This document shows, one piece after another, positions 45,901-56,524 of a stretch of DNA of 64,000 bases; the stretch's first letter is position 1; the number at the start of each line of letters is the position of its first letter. A program made the position numbers and the translations under genes. The DNA comes from Diphasiastrum complanatum. Its lineage: Eukaryota > Streptophyta > Lycopodiopsida > Lycopodiales > Lycopodiaceae. A model generated the notes under the pieces. It was not told where the DNA came from. It saw only the letters and a list, made by a program, of their open reading frames with translations, and ran no database searches. The stretch is from NCBI GenBank assembly GCA_029204225.1, contig CM055102.1, positions 45,573,484-45,637,483 of the forward strand. The letters are read 5' to 3'.

Positions 45901-48900
45901 AAGTAGAGGGAGCGTCCTCCTTTTTCTTGAAAAAAAAGCTATTAAAATACGAACAGATCTTCACTTGCAAAAATCAGCCATTTGCTGATTTTCTGTTACT
46001 GAAAGAGAAGATGATAGCTTCTTGTAGGGCGCCCTCCTGTGAGCAATCTGAATACCTAACGTGGCTCTGATACCATGTAGGAAATAGAACCCAAAGGATC
46101 CAGGATCTTAATTATTCAATCGCACAAAGCATTCCAAAGAGAAAGAGAGAGATGGCTGGTCGCCCTCCTGTAAATACTCGTGGAATTCCAAGAGAATAGT
46201 TATTGCTTACAATTGTAAAATACAAAGGAAATGCACACATATATATATCCTTCCAAATGACTATCTAACTTCTAATAGATGACTATCTAACTTCTCCTAC
46301 AAGTTACTTTCAAAAAAATAAGGTACCCCCAAATGTCAAGTTGGGGTACATAATGTCATAATGAGGCCTAGTGGACCCACGAGTCCCTACTATGTAAAAA
46401 CATAAGAACTTAACTAACTCTAAGTTTAATAGGCCTAATGGAGGTGAATAAACCATGGTTACAGAACTCTCGACCTTTTGGGTCAAAGTAACCTATGGTA
46501 TTACATCATTTCCATTTACATAAATTAATAGTCCCGCTGGTGACACGTGACCATCTAGGATGGTGACGTGTGGCACTAAGACATCGATAATGCAAGACCT
46601 GCATCCTGCCCCTTGCGAGGCCGTTACTTAAGGGCGTACCGTTATAGTACATAACCCCCCCCCCCCCCAACACCCCACCCCAATAAAAACTTCCTTCTAT
46701 GGGAGAACGTCCTCCTTTTCCTAGGTGTCCTCATCATCTGACCTACCTTTCCAAAAAAAAAAAAAAAATCAGATGTTCAAAAATCAAACGATTTCTCAGT
46801 TGATGACGTCCTCCAATAACACTAGATCATCTTCCGGAATAAGGTTGTCCTTTCCACCAAGTCGTTCCTTTAAACGACTCACGTGGAATACAGGATGAAT
46901 TGTAGTTCTAGTTCTAGTCGGTAAGCGGACTGGAAAAACATTTGTAGCGTTCCGATCTAGAACGCTTTGGGATCCCGAAATTGTTCCAGAACGAGCGTTT
47001 TGGAATGCTCCCGGAACACAGTGCATCTATGGGTGTACCAAAGTTCCCACATGAGCTTTAGAATATGGTAAGAACTCTACAATAGTTTATTAAGTTTTAA
47101 GCCAATAGCTTTTGTTTATTGTGAGTTCAAGAAAACAGTTTTGCAACTCTTATTGTTGGATGTTTTGACATTGCCAAAGAAATATTCTCTCTCTCTCTCA
47201 ATTAACGTTCCTCATTGGATTGGCTTTCTGAGTATGATATCAAACCTATCTTCTACTATAGTATCTGAATCTACACTTATCAGATTGCTACCTTTTGCCT
47301 GAAATCACATTTCACTGAAGTGTTTCATGCATCTTGGATTATAGACGTGTCTCTAATCTCATAATCTTTTGTCATTCTTAGTGGAATTTTAGAACTTTTC
47401 AACTTTGTGATTTAATTGGTGAGAACCATCACTATATATATATATGCTAACTGTTGGTAATAAGGTAGGATGAAGCAAATACATGTTTCTCAAATGTATG
47501 AAACTCTAAGCTGTATAGCGCCACTTCATCAATAGTTTAACTCCAAGTAATCTCTAGCAGATACTGTAACAGATTGTCCATCCATGCAGCTAGCATGCGA
47601 AACCATCTGACATGGAATGGAAGTTTGGATAAAAAAGTGATGGATGTGAAGGTGGAGCTTAATGTGTCATTGGAGGTTAGCATTAGAGTTAAGTTGTGTA
47701 ACTGCCTTATAGGAAATGCTTTAAAGAACATCTGCATAACAATCATGAAAGTTCATCAAATTTGGTTATTCATGTTTTCTATTTACTGGTTTGAGGATTT
47801 TTGTAAGAGGTGGTGATTGTTTTCTTATTGACGTCCTTTCAAATTGACTCACTTCAAATGATTACGATTTCCACAAGAATAGCCAGCTCTCATTTGCACA
47901 TAGTCATGAAACTGTTACGTGCCCCAAGTTTGGCATTGTCTGAATTTTTGTAGCCAAAATATCAACACAAGCCCTGAGCTAGCATGAAATCTTTGTGCAT
48001 CCCAACTGACAATAGTAAACCTGGTAACTGCATCTTCAATTTCCACCTCTTGCCTGGTGTCAATACCGTTGGAAATCACGCATTTCATGGGTATGGTTCT
48101 ACCATTCAAAAATAGCTGCTTATTCTATGAGAAAATCTCCTTTAGTCTATAGCTTATCAACCTGTTTTAACTCTTGGGGTTTGATTGTGATCCTTTTTTC
48201 TTCTATAATACCTTCACTCACCCAGGATAGACAGCAAGGCCACCTAAAATTGCATTTTCAATTCTTCCGCATGTGTTTGAATAGTGAGAGGGTTGTGTAG
48301 AATTGTGATAGGGCCAAAATTTGGCATAGATGGCAAATTGGTCAAATCCACATGTAATGCCACTATTGAGCCAAAAAGGATTTGTGTTGCAATCTTGAGC
48401 TATGTAGGCTTGTAAATAGGATTGTGACACTTGTGTTAATGTAATTTGATGAGTGATCAAGTCAAAGTGTTGGCTTTGGTCAAGGGGTCCAATAGGAATT
48501 GAGAAATCTTCAAGAAGGGTCCAATAGGATTGCAAGATGGATGCATCACTCATCCAATAGCATTAGAGAGGCTAGGATTAGGGGGCCAATAGCATGCAAG
48601 GAAGAATCTCCATGAGTTTCATATGTATTTCTCTTTGGAATCATAATCTATATTGAGTTTTTGAGTCAAACTTGAGTATTGTGAGATTTGCTTGTTTTAC
48701 ATTCTCTCTCTACCGAAATTCAAATTAGCTCTATCCTCTCTCTACCCGAGGAGATGAGCTTAATTTTACTTAGTTTTTTCAAGGATCACTTTCTCACAAG
48801 TGTATGTACTTTGGTTATCAACATATGCATCTATCTTTGCCTCTATGCCTTAGGTTTTTTTATCTAGATCTTGGAATTCAATCTAGCATCCATCAACAAG

Positions 48901-51668
48901 TGCATAAGCTTGCTTAGGAGATCATTCACACACTTTAGGGCAAGGTAGCGAGCAAGGTAGCGAGCAGGGAAAGTAAGGTTGTTAGATAGGTGCACTGCTG
49001 CCCGCGACTTCACCATTTCACGACAGCGAGCTTAATTAACGGCTGATCGTTAACGGGCATTTACGGGCAACTAATTCCACAACAGCTGATCGTTTGTCGT
49101 TGTATTACTGCGGATGGATTTTTCCACCAAAAAGCCGGATGTGAGAACAGGATTTTTGCGGAAGTTCTGGAGCTGCTGAACTGCGCAAGCAGAGAGCATG
49201 ATCGAAGGCGCCTTAAAACATCATTCACAAAATAGCTAGACATCATAAACGGACCATAAACTTAATATGCATAAACATAAACATTTGAATACCGACCAGT
49301 TGAAGATGCTCCACCGTAATTTGCTCAACTAATATATGCTCAAAGCTGGGTCAGAACGGCCTTTGTAAATATTTATTTAAATATTTTTTTTTTGCCCAAG
49401 TTCCGAAATGGAACGCGTTCCGTTCCTTGACAATTCAAAGCAGCTCACGAACAAGTTTGCATAGCTTCACTGGACTCTTTACCTCCTTCCATAATGATGG
49501 TAAAAAATAGTATCTTCACCCTTTCTTTCCATGTGTTTTGATGTCGACCTAGGGTTATGAAAAAGTTCCTAGGAAACTCGTCCAAAATTACACTTCCACA
49601 CAAACAGTTGGAAGCATTGTCCACCACAACTTGGACCACATTTGCTTCCCCTACCTTTTCAATGATTGCTTTCAAATGTTGATATACTCTCTTGTCTTTG
49701 TCGATCCATTGCATTCACATTGCATAAGAAGATAGAACCGTAGACACTGCTTGCAACAAAGGCTATGACAGGCCTTCTACATGTGTTGGACCAACCATCA
49801 CATACTATTGTGCATCCATACTTGATCCACTCTTTAGTAACCATCTGTAGCTCCTTAAGCATTTGTCTTCTCTTGCAATTCCTTCACTCTAATGGCTTAA
49901 AAGAAGGAATTTCAACGAAGCACTCACCTCTTGTACTAAGCTCAACATATCTTGAAAACAGCTTGACCTTTCTTTTGCAGAGGTCTTTTAGAAGCAGCCA
50001 TGGATGAAGCTTGTGCATATCCACCTCTTCCTCGTTGCTTCTCATGCGATCGTGGTCTGCATAGGTCCCTCAGTGTGGGCGGCTTGACATATCTCTCCTA
50101 TAAGAAGGAATGCCTTTCAGACCTGGAAAAGCTAGTTGATCCTGAAAAAGACAATAATAGCTCCTTGTAATCTGATAATAGATATTGGAAGACAAAATAC
50201 TCTTCCGACTAAACCTTTCCCCTACAGCATAACTGACATTAAGTCAGTTATTCTAAAATACCATAAAGTCTTTTTGCGGAAGTAACATGAATATAAGAGG
50301 GCAATAAGTGTCTTGTTTTTGGCTTCCTCATAGGCTGCTTTCTTGTGGTGAAGTAAGGCACGGTACTGGTCTTGAAACTAAGGACAAACAAAGAACACAT
50401 TGATCTGTACTGTGATGTTTCGTTGCAGTAGAAGATAATAGCTTTAAAGCGGGAGAGTTAGCATTTGTCAGTTAAACTTTGTCAGGAAGAAGTCCTATCA
50501 AAGGTACACAAAGAGATGTTTCAGCTTAATTCTGAACTTCCTGCAAGTGTAAACGTTAAATTTGACAAGCTAACTCCAGACCTTGTTTTCATCTTTGATG
50601 GACAACAAAAAATTTCTTCAGCATTTTTGTGATTCTAAAAGTCAAGTAAAGCAATCTCTACATCCTGCATCCCCTTCCTTCATTACAACTTCTACACTTT
50701 CTTAGAAAATTGACAGAACACAAGAAGCTAACAGTAACAAATGTTTCAAACAAGAATTGGTTTCTAACCACAAATTGGAGATGTTGAGAGTTTGTGAAAT
50801 GCTGCTTGAATGATGGATTTTCTTGACACGTTGAAGATATGTTAACAAAACATGAAAAACTTGACAGAAACTTGAGAATGATTCTAAGCTGTTGATCTTT
50901 CAAGCAACTTGTAGAAAGGCTTTGAGAAGAATTTTGAGCATCAGCTAAGGAAATTTCAAGCTTTCTGAGGATTCTGTCTTTCTCATTTTCTCAATGTATT
51001 CACTGCTCTGTTTGGTGCTTGTAAGTCACATGCTACCTTCTAAAAGTTCCAGCATTCAGAATGATCTCAACCCACCACATTAGGCAATCGAACCAGCTGT
51101 GGGCATAATGAGGAATTTTCCTCTCGTTGTAGGAGAAGTCCTCATTATGGACTATCTTACTTCTTATTATTGCGAGAGAACTCAACAATACTCGGTTTTA
51201 AACTGTTGTTAGCCTCTTCAATATGTTTTCTCCACTTATCTTTGCATTACTGTTGGTGAATATCAGCAAAGCAGTTGTCATAGATATGCTTGAGGAACTG
51301 TAGAGATTATCAGTCATCTTTTTCTTTCTTGTCAAGGTATTGAAAGTTATGATAGTTAATTCAATGATTTCTATTCATGGACTGAGTCAATCTGATTGAA
51401 GGTTGACTGGTTTGACATTGCTGCAGATTTACACTCTTCCATTTACTCTTCTCCCAATCTCTGCAGTTGAAGCACCTGGAAATGTGTGAGTTATTTACAG
51501 ATATTAAGCCTCTGCTTCATCAAGACATGTGTTGGGCACCCTTTTGTTTTTCCGTTTATGCTACTCTTAGTCTCTTACTGCTTAAAATTTCTAGCAGTAG
51601 AGTAGCTTTTCTCATTATCTGCTATTCTACTTCAAAATAGCAATTATAGGGCTCTAAACTTCTTTAGA

Positions 51669-51723
<55 letters not shown>

Positions 51724-52205
51724 ACTCTCACGCACACACGCACACACACTAGCTCCGTAGTGTAAGGGAACACCTTTCCGTACACATTTTGTACTGTGGA
51801 ATGTGGGAATATTTCCCAAACATTTTGTGCTAATTTTTTACTTCAATCATTCCTACGAAAGTGTTTTTCCGTTTCGTACAGATGGAATGGAGCATACACC
51901 CTAAAAATGTACGGGATGGGTATTGTTAACAAGTGCATGCACCGACACATAGAAGCACTCATGCGAAGTGCCATTACCCATGCGTGGTGGCTCATATAAA
52001 ACAATCAATGTTGTCATATCCTGATTCATATGCAGTACGCTAATCTGTACCTGTTTTGCATCAGGTCAGCATAATGCAGGCTCTGTTGGACAGATTGGTA
52101 CCGCTGTTCTTGGATCAACTCTTCGATGACTATAAAAGGTGGACTCTTATATGTGCTTCTGATGTGGAAATGCTGGGGTTGACATCCCACAATACTGAGG
52201 AGTGA
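33948..52205 (+). CDS. DUF1997-family protein, spliced across about 18 kb
   Basis: Six exons were found by eye: 33948-34175 (RRANLVANKS, PLSKFLQQRAGMESVLNTKA, GSNVFR), 36167-36262 (KVEILNFEVAPIVDLRV, CIVEMLSCK), 36384-36429 (FEGSEVVESQNKHFS), 47590-47675 (ASMRNHLTWNG, VKVELNVSLE), 51427-51485 (IYTLPFTLLPISAVEAPGN) and 52070-52205 (IMQALLDRLVPLFLDQLFDD, stop). Each junction has GT-AG. Phases agree at every join except the first, where an undetected microexon of 3n+1 bases (probably about 13) is needed. The order of motifs matches the plant DUF1997 family as I recall it. That family's role is unknown and is often assigned to plastids. Introns are about 2.0, 0.12, 11.2, 3.8 and 0.6 kb and carry a hAT-like MITE, gypsy and copia debris and a hAT transposase remnant. 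If 28723-28821 is exon 1, the gene exceeds 23 kb. Confidence 0.82.
34585..35417. mobile_element. Intact hAT-like MITE (833 bp) with 8-bp target duplication
   Basis: The ends are CATAGTTGCAGC and its exact reverse complement GCTGCAACTATG. They are flanked by identical 8-bp copies of ATTCAGAC (34577-34584 and 35418-35425), the target length of hAT transposons. Inverted similarity continues inward through clustered GATTCGCGATTC-type subterminal repeats and poly-A/T to a GAAATTTTTTTAGG pair. The core (about 34825-34970) is strikingly GC-rich with CCCCCCGAACCCC repeats. No transposase is encoded. It sits in the intron of the DUF1997 gene between 34175 and 36167. Confidence 0.9.
35720..36025 (-). 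pseudogene. Ty3/gypsy integrase C-terminal fragment
   Basis: The minus strand reads KARRKAWHDRRLHKKDLKEK, then LIKGKLKFTGERPYKVKEI, YGAVILEHLDGRRF and APVNGSQI. This is the typical gypsy integrase tail that precedes the polyprotein end. Nothing of reverse transcriptase lies nearby. It is a scrap inside the intron before the exon at 36167. Confidence 0.75.
37487..37870 (-). pseudogene. Ty3/gypsy integrase C-terminal fragment (second lineage)
   Basis: The frame contains FKRGDMVFLLVAPKSKVMRT, GKCAKLSPRYCGPWQIIKKV and AYKLQLPEDA, the classic gypsy integrase end. It is preceded by helical text such as DLARQNLSKA up to 37870. It differs from the scrap at 35.7 kb and from the one at 46.8 kb, so at least three gypsy lineages left traces. 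It lies in the 11-kb intron. Confidence 0.85.
38071..38156. repeat. Perfect 43-bp tandem duplication
   Basis: Units start at 38071 and 38114 with GGTTTAGTCTATGACTGCAT and end in CTATAGAACC. No mismatch was seen, so the duplication is recent. The following interval to 40200 is AT-rich intron without recognisable domains. Confidence 0.9.
40200..41385 (+). pseudogene. 5' piece of a Ty3/gypsy element: LTR end, PBS and gag
   Basis: TGGTATCAGAG at 40546-40556 is a tRNA-Met primer-binding site, so the LTR would end just before it. Downstream, a frame near 41290-41370 reads DPLDNMKIATALMFLLGKAY followed by TWW, typical of retrotransposon gag. Sequence identity ends at about 41385, where an inverted copia remnant begins. 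The matching LTR is not in view, so the left boundary is a guess. It lies in the 11-kb intron of the DUF1997 gene. Confidence 0.6.
41390..42052 (-). pseudogene. Copia family B remnant with gag and protease fused by deletion
   Basis: On the minus strand, gag N-terminal text (ANELWVVVTGIELKLEDD) runs into a frame with KEVWKILSTLYD followed at once by SWFLDSGATQHTTSHREHF. The zinc knuckle and most of gag, present in the related copy at 19.8-20.8 kb, are missing, leaving an in-frame gag-protease fusion. The protease motif LDSGAT is intact here, unlike the other copy. Primer-binding-like motifs occur at 41990 and 42041-42052, next to an LTR edge at 42053. Confidence 0.82.
42053..42160 (-). mobile_element. 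LTR edge of copia family B, second copy
   Basis: It begins TGTTGGAAGAAGGAAAG beside the primer-binding motif GCTCTGATGCCA and resembles 21029-21145. The outer end is not resolved. Confidence 0.55.
42436..42505. repeat. Perfect 35-bp tandem duplication
   Basis: CTCCGAGAGATGAATACTCT and the next 15 bases are repeated exactly at 42436 and 42471, at the downstream (minus-strand) end of the copia linker region. Confidence 0.9.
42835..43130. mobile_element. About 300-bp AT-rich insertion inside copia C
   Basis: Copia coding similarity stops near 43130 (minus, FTSRDIVFIRP) and resumes near 42830. The insert is AT-rich with repeated GATTC/GAATC and GGAATTTGGAATT motifs, reminiscent of the subterminal repeats of the hAT-like MITE at 34.6 kb. 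Exact ends and a target duplication could not be fixed. Confidence 0.45.
46062..46075 (-). other. tRNA-Met primer-binding site of copia C
   Basis: The minus strand reads TGGTATCAGAGCCA, a perfect initiator tRNA-Met primer-binding site, and directly abuts the LTR beginning at 46076. Confidence 0.9.
46076..46530 (-). repeat. 5' LTR of copia C (outer end uncertain)
   Basis: Its inner edge on the plus strand is TGTAGGAAATAG. A TATATATAT tract near 46240 would be the minus-strand TATA box. ATGACTATCTAACTTCT is duplicated near 46257 and 46281. The outer boundary is not defined because no 3' LTR is left. A 14-base C run follows at 46655-46668. Confidence 0.55.
46796..47026 (-). pseudogene. Ty3/gypsy polyprotein C-terminal scrap
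   Basis: The minus frame contains HPVFHVSRLKERLG and a short acidic tail (PEDDLVLLEDVIN), as at the end of gypsy integrases before a chromodomain. The upstream part has no similarity. Confidence 0.65.
47676..49400. other. Intron sequence of the DUF1997 gene
   Basis: No domain was recognised. A 111-codon minus frame at 48218-48553 and short frames near 47.9 kb have no known motif. AAGGTAGCGAGC is duplicated near 48942. Confidence 0.35.
49440..50090 (-). pseudogene. hAT transposase (DUF659) remnant
   Basis: The minus strand gives ELQMVTKEWIKYGCTIVCDG, WSNTCRRPVIAFVASS, then IIEKVGEANVVQVVVDNASN, in two frames. These match the DUF659 segment of plant hAT transposases, including the conserved DGW and V-x-DNA(A/S)N blocks. 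The zinc finger and the C-terminal dimerisation domain are missing or scrambled. It lies in the intron between 47675 and 51427. Confidence 0.85.
51674..51720. repeat. (CT)n microsatellite
   Basis: About 23 CT units, followed near 51730 by a short CA-rich stretch, in the 0.6-kb intron between the last two exons of the DUF1997 gene. Confidence 0.97.
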
Positions 52206-53500
52206 TCTAGTGAAGATGAGAGGTTGAAATCATATATGTGGTACACTTGGACAATTAAGTGAAATCCAGAAAGTGTACAGAATCTGTATCAATGCAGAGT
52301 GAGGGCTACTCTGGTCCAAAAAGCAATTGTTGATTTCATAAAGGTCTGCCTCTTCCTTTCACTTGTGGTACACGAGAACGGCGTATCATGCACTAACATT
52401 AATGATAGTTATACCTCTGTTGCATAAATGTGGCTCCTTTGAAGGACAGAAATACATGGAGGTTGGTATCTTTTGAAATGTAAGGTCCATTTCAGGAGCG
52501 ATTGAGAATCATCAGGTATTGAATTGTTTTCAGGCAGGCATTTTATCTATGTCATACACAGATCAGGTAAATAGTGTCGCCTTCTGTTCTTTCTGTCAGC
52601 TCTACGACATCCTTGATGCTTCCCGCCCAACGGTCTGGTCATATACGATGTGCTTTGAATAATGCAACCAATTGGTCACTATTGACTGACTTTATTGTGA
52701 AGTTCGGTATATAGCAGTGTATCATATCAGAAGAACAACAATTTTATTACTGTGACAGGTTATGAGGATGTTTTTTTTGGAGATAGATGATCTTCAGTTT
52801 GTCAAAATTTGCTTTATCCATAAACTCTGGTGTTTCTACTGGGCATTCTTATCCATATTCCATGAATAAAACATGATGCATGGTGAAAATATTGCTCCCA
52901 TTGTCCATTGACTATCTACCCCCTGGATTTATCTATTACCTAGAGAATTGCATTTGGCTCATCAGATCTAGTTGCCTGAAGTATTTATTGAGAATGCTCG
53001 AAGCAAATTATTCTTTTTGTTAAGTACAATACTAGGTATAAGTGTTACAGTTCAATTTGAAAATGACAAGACAAAAAAATATGTCCCTTATGGTTTTATC
53101 ACCATAGTTATAAGCTTGTAAAAATTCATAACTACAATATATAGAACATTGAATCTCCAGTTTAAACCGAAAATGACATGATGACAAGTATGTCTCTCAT
53201 AGTTTTATCATTTTGTAGTCGCAAAAACAATCTCATAGGATGTTCTATCTTTAAAACAATCACCAATCTCGTGATATCGCACTTACTAACAACCCTAAAT
53301 ATCCGAATCAGTTGCTTCATCATCAACAAAATATGCATTGTTGCTTGGAAATTGTTTTTGATTGTTGTGGTGGAGTCTCATGCGAGGCCATGTGCAAAGC
53401 CATTGTTTATGCATAAGATGGCAATGAGCTATTTATTTCTCTAATATATTGTTCAACTACACAAAACACAATGACCCAACAATCAAATGGATAGGAAATT
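52206..53500. other. 3' region of the DUF1997 gene and non-genic DNA
   Basis: No domain was recognised. Two diverged copies of a roughly 57-bp block (GAAAATGACA...ATGTC(C/T)CT(T/C)AT) start near 53048 and 53157. Confidence 0.35.
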
Positions 53501-53941
53501 TATAAGTGCTTATGCTATTTTCATAAAGGATGGAGCTATCTCATGGATGTCAAAGAAACAACCAACTATCTCATTATCTTCACCGAGGCCGAGTATAGAG
53601 CATTGAATACATTCACCAAGGAAATGCCTTGGATCAAAAGGATGTTATTGGATATTCACTTGCTAGATTCTAAGAAGACTCGAATCATATTTGTGACAAC
53701 CTTTTAGATCAAAGTTTGGCTAACAACCCCCTAGTTTTTCATGCAAGGTGCAAGCACATTGAGGTTGCACTTTGCGAGAGATCAAGTATTGGCAAAGGAG
53801 GTGGAGATTCAACATGTTTCTTCGAGGGAATGTGTGGCTGATATCTTCAACAAATCATTGGGAAAAGACTTATTTATTCAGGATGGATCACATCTTCGTT
53901 TATTTTCTAAATCTAACCTAAAACTAGTTGAAGGAGTGTGA
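53500..53941 (+). pseudogene. Copia RNase H 3' end
   Basis: The sequence reads KDGAISWMSKKQPTISLSS, then after a frame change EYRALNTFTKEMPWIKRMLL, HARCKHIEV, VEIQHVSSRECVADIF and LKLVEGV, ending in a stop at 53941. This is a copia RNase H C-terminus. GTTGAAGGAGTG just before the stop would be the polypurine tract, and TGAAAATTGTCAAC the start of the 3' LTR. Reverse transcriptase is absent. Confidence 0.85.
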
Positions 53942-54420
53942 AAATTGTCAACTAGTTTTCTACATTTCTACATGAGTCTATATGAGGCCAAATATGCAAA
54001 CAAGGTGTACATAGTTAGTTCACACATGTAAATCTAGTACACATGACGTTGGATCCAATTTCATCTGGTTACTTAGTCATTAAAAGTTCATTTTTAGCTT
54101 TAATTTGGCAATTTTGGCCAATATGACTATTTTAGGGCTAGTTGTTGCTAAGCTTGGCCAAAATCATCTATTTGGAGGAGAGAGAGAGAGAGTCATCACT
54201 CTCTGCTATAAATAGTAGTTTTTATGCTGGAAACATAGTTCCCAAGAAGTATTTCCATTTTGGAAGCTTTGGAGTCAAAACTAGCTTGTTGCCTAGTGGT
54301 TCTCGTCTACTTGTGAGTAGAATACTTGGTGTAAGCTTCACCAACATCTATTGGAGAGTGAAAATAAATGTTCATTTGTTGTTGTACGACTTATTCATAG
54401 AGAAATAGTTTAGATCTATT
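53939..54420 (+). repeat. Probable 3' LTR of the copia fragment
   Basis: It follows the polypurine tract directly and contains a classic TATA box, TATAAATA, at 54207-54214 after a GA run. The 3' edge is not determined because the partner LTR is missing. Confidence 0.5.
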
Positions 54421-54889
54421 TATCTTTTGAATGTCTCTTGCAACTATCAAGTTATGATGAGTAGATCTTGATCAAACTAGCAATTCTATGTGTAGAATTG
54501 TCTACAAATGTTAGATTGTTTTTTGTGCATCTTCTATTGTGCCTAGATGTACCCCTCAGGTCCACCGAAATGACCTTCATCTTGCCACAATGACCTCCAC
54601 CATTCAATCCTAACTCCCTTGGAATGGGAGTTGATCAGTTTCATGATTACATGCAAGATCAGGCTATTGAGCAACCAAAAGAACTAGCGTCTTTCTTCAA
54701 GAGCTAGTTTTCAAGCACCAAATATGCTACCGACTCCTCATGGTACCATATCTCCAAACATTTTTGACGCTACCATACTAGAGGGCTTCGAAGAAGAAGA
54801 TGTCTTTGAAGAGAAAGATCCACAAGCAACATTGCAGGCCAAAGTTCATCACAAGTTGCACCTAGGGACCTGTTGCTAGATCTACAATC

Positions 54890-55760
54890 CCTCTTGATTA
54901 TGGAGATGTCATGGCCATACATTCACATCTAGGAAACCTGATCCAGAAAGATATAGAGGAGAAAGCTACTATGGATAAAAGAATTTTGGATATGGGCAAT
55001 GAGAATACTCTTATTAGCCAAAAGTTGATCAATATCAATAAAGATTTACAAATAGCAAAAGCAAGAAGAGCAAAAATCAACAAAGGGCAGCCCAACAAAA
55101 CGAAGACTCACTGTAGGCTTATGTGGGCAAGCTGCAAGATGCTTTGACAAAGGCCTAGGAACATGTCAATAAAATGGTCATGGAGGATAAACATCAATTA
55201 CCACTTTTACAGGGACAACTCGACTTGGCTTGGTTAGAAAAAGAGAGAAACTTGAAAGAATTGGATACAATGGCCACATAACATGATAAGTTGCTTTACA
55301 CACCAGTATCAGATAGGCCTGTATCACAAAACGAGATAAATTACCTGATCCACAAGGTGGCAAGCTACAAGTCTACCTTGGAGGGATTTCAGGCAAAATT
55401 TGATAATTACAAGCAGTTTTCCACAAAAGGCCAGTGAAATCATCAAGTCCCATGAGCAATCGCTTCAAGTAACACCACAAATTAAGATGCCTATCATGCC
55501 TACCTTTTCACTACAATAGGTTGATCCAGATCAGGGGCAAGGGGCTGAAGGTGAGAACTTGTTGGATATTGATCGAGGGCAGGCTAAAGATGTACAAGAA
55601 GTTCAACCGCAACCTAAAGCTGAGCCGTCAACACGTAGGATTTCGACCAAGAGAGCATTCAAGAGACCAGTCATTGTCGAGGAAGAGGTTCAAGAATTTT
55701 TAAAGCGACATCCACATGAATCCTCTAGAGGTGGCTGGACCAGTAAATTTTGAACTTCCT
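54890..55760 (+). pseudogene. Decayed coiled-coil ORF of unknown family
   Basis: The frame at 54911-55147 (IQKDIEEKATMDKRILDM, LININKDLQIAKARRAKI) continues through stops with LQGQLDLAWLEKERNLKE and KVASYKSTLEGFQAKFDNY. It ends at about 55753 in a basic and acidic tail (STRRISTKRAF, VIVEEEVQEFLKRHP). Heptad-like Leu/Ile and Lys/Glu content suggests a coiled coil. It could be a gag-like or accessory protein of a retroelement, but I do not recognise a family. Confidence 0.35.
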
Positions 55761-56121
55761 AAATTGAAAAGGGAAAAGCTACCAACATTAGGTGAACAAC
55801 CTAGCTGGAGAGCACATATGACTTGGATCTAACTAGGCTAGGCCTATACTTTACATGTCATGGAACAGGCTCCATATTTGTGAGATCAAGTTATTTACAA
55901 AACAACAAGGTTTATCAAGCTAGTATTTGCCATTTTCCAAAAGTTATGTTAGGCTTTCGTTAACAACTTTGTTATCAATGCTATGCTTAGAATTGTATTT
56001 AGAATAGCTTTGAGCTTGGATTTGTTGAAAATTTTATTGAGAACTCTATGTTTGAAAAGTGTTTGATGCCCCATGGGAGTGAGAAAATGACTATAAAATA
56101 ACTGGTATAATTAAAAGGTTG

Positions 56122-56149
<28 letters not shown>
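56122..56149. repeat. (AT)n microsatellite
   Basis: A 28-bp AT run immediately left of the nested inverted repeat. Confidence 0.95.
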
Positions 56150-56152
<3 letters not shown>

Positions 56153-56157
56153 CTATA

Positions 56158-56256
56158 AACATTTTGGTTAAAAAAAATCAAATTAATTTTTTTTTTGTAT
56201 GGAACGGGCGGTTCGGTACCTTGAAAGCTCACAGAACTGGTTCCATGGGATCTATA

Positions 56257-56311
<55 letters not shown>

Positions 56312-56493
56312 CCCGTTCCATACAAAAAAAAAATATATTTGATTTTTTTAACCAAAATGTTCTCCTTTTAGAGCTGATACTCCATGTATAGCTCAAAACT
56401 GCAAAAGAATTTGTCTAGGACCACAAAAATCAAGCCCTAGTCTCAAAAAAAAAAAAGACGTCTTTTGTTTTTGAGATTAGAACTTGATTTTTG

Positions 56494-56524
<31 letters not shown>

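Larger units (their letters stand above)
42490..46075 (-). pseudogene. Mosaic Ty1/copia element C (minus strand)
   Basis: Reading from right to left: primer-binding site (46075-46062), decayed gag (45600-45000), zinc-knuckle region (44980-44750), and GAG-pre-integrase (44330-44180: LWHARYGHLNFASL, CEGCILGKLQRQAF). The integrase start follows (DLVHSDMFGPM, FVTFIDDLSTFTW), then an abrupt jump to integrase C-terminal text (VWYGKKPKVSHFPIFGC, CIFVGYGK). Next comes a second, different integrase beginning inside its pre-integrase (GKQTRIPFRSNHKHATK, DIVHLDV, FIDEFSRRTAVY, LRSNNGREYT, SNGLAERKN) to 43447, and then the linker. The join of the two lineages is at about 43845-43860. A 300-bp insertion splits the linker. 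Reverse transcriptase is absent. Confidence 0.85.

Noticed and set aside
48218-48553. 111-codon minus-strand frame
   Set aside because: No recognisable motif, inside an intron on the strand opposite to the host gene; not supported as coding.
51484-52069. Alternative splice of the last DUF1997 intron (AAT|GTGTGA to CAG|GTCAGC)
   Set aside because: It also keeps the frame but adds a residue and uses a weaker donor; the choice |GTGAGT with exon start 52070 fits the family better.
56119-56391. Frames with long Ile-Tyr runs
   Set aside because: They are translations of the (AT)n tracts in the nested inverted repeat.
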